DNA from: Gaiellasilicea sp035645095
GTDB lineage: Bacteria; Actinomycetota; Thermoleophilia; Gaiellales; Gaiellaceae
NCBI GenBank assembly: GCA_035645095.1
Contig: DASQNG010000149.1
Span: forward strand, 1-14,839
Reading direction: 5' to 3'
DNA: 14,839 nucleotides
Under the pieces are notes generated by a model. The model was not told where the DNA came from. It was given only the letters and a program-made list of their open reading frames with translations, and searched no databases. The translations under genes and the position numbers were made by a program. Positions 14,041 to 14,839 of the stretch are shown one piece after another (position 1 is the first letter of the stretch; the number at the start of each line of letters is the position of its first letter).

Positions 14041-14084
14041 AAAGACTTGCGCTAAAAACGGCTATTTGCAGGCATTTCTGTTGT

Positions 14085-14107
14085 TTGTTCGACTCCGCGT
14101 CGAACAA
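14085..14107. promoter_or_regulatory. Operator-like palindrome, copy 2
   Basis: TTGTTCGAC - TCCGC - GTCGAACAA, a perfect 9-bp dyad with a 5-nt centre. Its left side (TTTGTTCGACTCC, 14084-14096) is also an exact inverted copy of GGAGTCGAACAAA at 14031-14043. Confidence 0.45.
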
Positions 14108-14680
14108 GAGAGTACGTATGGCGGCGCGGTTTGAGGCCGTGGGCGCCGATCAGGCGCACCATGCTTGGACGGCGAGGGTTCGCGGCACGAACCGACGCGC
14201 CGCTCCAAGACGCTCGATCCCCTGCCTTACCACCACACACGGAGTGCCGGTCCACTTCATGGGTCCTGAGCGGATGGTCTCGGCGCTCCGAGGCCAGTCG
14301 GCAGTGGCCTCACCTGCGAGCGCCCTGCGCTTCGGACCGTTGAGACGACAGCGAGGATCGCTTGACTGGTGGGTGGGGTGGGCCGCCCGCCTGCTTGGCA
14401 CAGTGGGGCTGACGATCTCCAGGCTCGCGCGCTGAGGTCGAGCGTGCTCGGCGCTGGGGCAGCGGAACGCAGATCCGGGGCCGGGCGACCGAGCCGCGCC
14501 CTAGCTGATCGGGCTCCTAGTGGGCGTTGGCGTGCTCACCGTCGTCGGCAGGATGCTCGAGGCGCGAGCACGAGCCCCTGGATGCTGCGCCGCCAGGTGA
14601 CGCTATACCGCGCTCGCGGCTTCTGCGAGGACTGCGGTGACCGCCTGCCGGTCGTGCGTGCAACAGCCGGCGTGGTGGAT
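14108..14680. other. Stretch without a supported gene
   Basis: About 570 bp in which no frame on either strand shows family motifs. Two short pieces look like broken coding sequence: a hydrophobic LIGLLVGVGVLTVVG (about 14506-14550) directly after an in-frame stop, and LRRQVTLYRARGFCEDCGDR (from 14585) with a C-x2-C pair recalling the start of HNH domains. Both are too short to name. The stretch is best read as intergenic or decayed DNA. Confidence 0.45.
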
Positions 14681-14839
14681 CTAGGCGCTATGCACCTGCT
14701 GAAGCCCCCGCTGGACATCCTCGAGGTTCATGACCGGGAACCACTCGACCTTCGCGTGCATCTCCCGGAAGAGCGGGTCGGAGAACGCAGGCAGCTGCGA
14801 CGAGTCGTCCATGTTGACGACCAGATAGCAGCCACGCGA
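14681..14839 (-). CDS. Small conserved protein, C-terminal part (5' end outside window)
   Basis: The last 52 codons of a minus-strand gene run to the window edge with TAG at 14681-14683. The peptide includes GCYLVVNMDDSSQLPAFSDP and AKVEWFPVMNLEDVQRGL. This beta-alpha-beta pattern is recalled from a widespread family of roughly 100-residue actinobacterial proteins of unknown function with a ferredoxin-like fold (similar to DUF3303 or muconolactone-isomerase-like proteins), in which '...DPSQIP...AEP.F...A.V.F.PVM...DL' ends the chain. The assignment is from memory of the pattern, not a search. About half of the protein is visible. No membrane segment or metal-binding motif is seen. Confidence 0.7.
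   Translation of the reverse strand, partial: SRGCYLVVNMDDSSQLPAFSDPLFREMHAKVEWFPVMNLEDVQRGLQQVHSA

Noticed and set aside
14022..14107. LexA/SOS boxes
   Set aside because: Actinobacterial SOS boxes have CGAAC before GTTCG around a 4-nt centre. Here the half-sites are in the opposite order (GTTCGAC...GTCGAAC) with a 5-nt centre.
13863..14120. CRISPR array
   Set aside because: The repeats are 7-13 bp, in alternating orientation and irregularly spaced, and no cas gene is present.
13908..14435. 175-codon plus-strand open frame right of the tRNA
   Set aside because: It shows no recognisable motif and no ribosome site, it spans the tRNA-like segment and the dyads, and its composition looks random. 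Not called as a gene.

Overview
The window is high-GC bacterial DNA whose gene content fits an actinobacterium, probably of the deep-branching Thermoleophilia type (Gaiellales or Solirubrobacterales). This placement is inferred from gene style: a Cys-flanked RTX calcium-binding module, a secreted Ig-like protein of the 'GQTLTA...W.G..PI.F.YQW..C' kind, and GAF/GGDEF signalling proteins. There is no rRNA or marker protein to confirm it.

Left region (1-6786): carbohydrate and trehalose metabolism. A glycogen debranching enzyme gene (glgX/treX, cut by the window start) overlaps treY by one base. Facing them are a three-GAF diguanylate cyclase gene and otsA (trehalose-6-phosphate synthase), both on the minus strand. 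Two trehalose routes are therefore neighbours, yet their partners treZ and otsB are not in the window. The cyclase ends with what looks like the stub of a lost HD-GYP domain.

Middle region (6906-10431): a polar-amino-acid ABC importer in the order ATPase, binding protein, permease, permease. The binding protein is the most unusual item. A block of RTX (Gly/Asp-rich, Ca2+-binding) repeats sits between its signal peptide and its solute-binding domain, and it has no lipobox. Perfect or near-perfect hairpins lie on both sides of its gene.

Right region (10428-14839): single genes in changing orientation. They are a degenerate HNH-like protein, a SAM methyltransferase, a secreted Ig-like protein, a two-META-domain lipoprotein and tRNA-Arg(CCT). 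Next comes about 0.8 kb with no convincing gene but with unusual dyad repeats and a decayed tRNA-like segment. The window ends inside the C-terminus of a small conserved protein on the minus strand.

The layout is compact: two convergent pairs overlap tail to tail by four bases, and start/stop overlaps occur inside both plus-strand operons. No CRISPR array, transposase, integrase or rRNA was seen.
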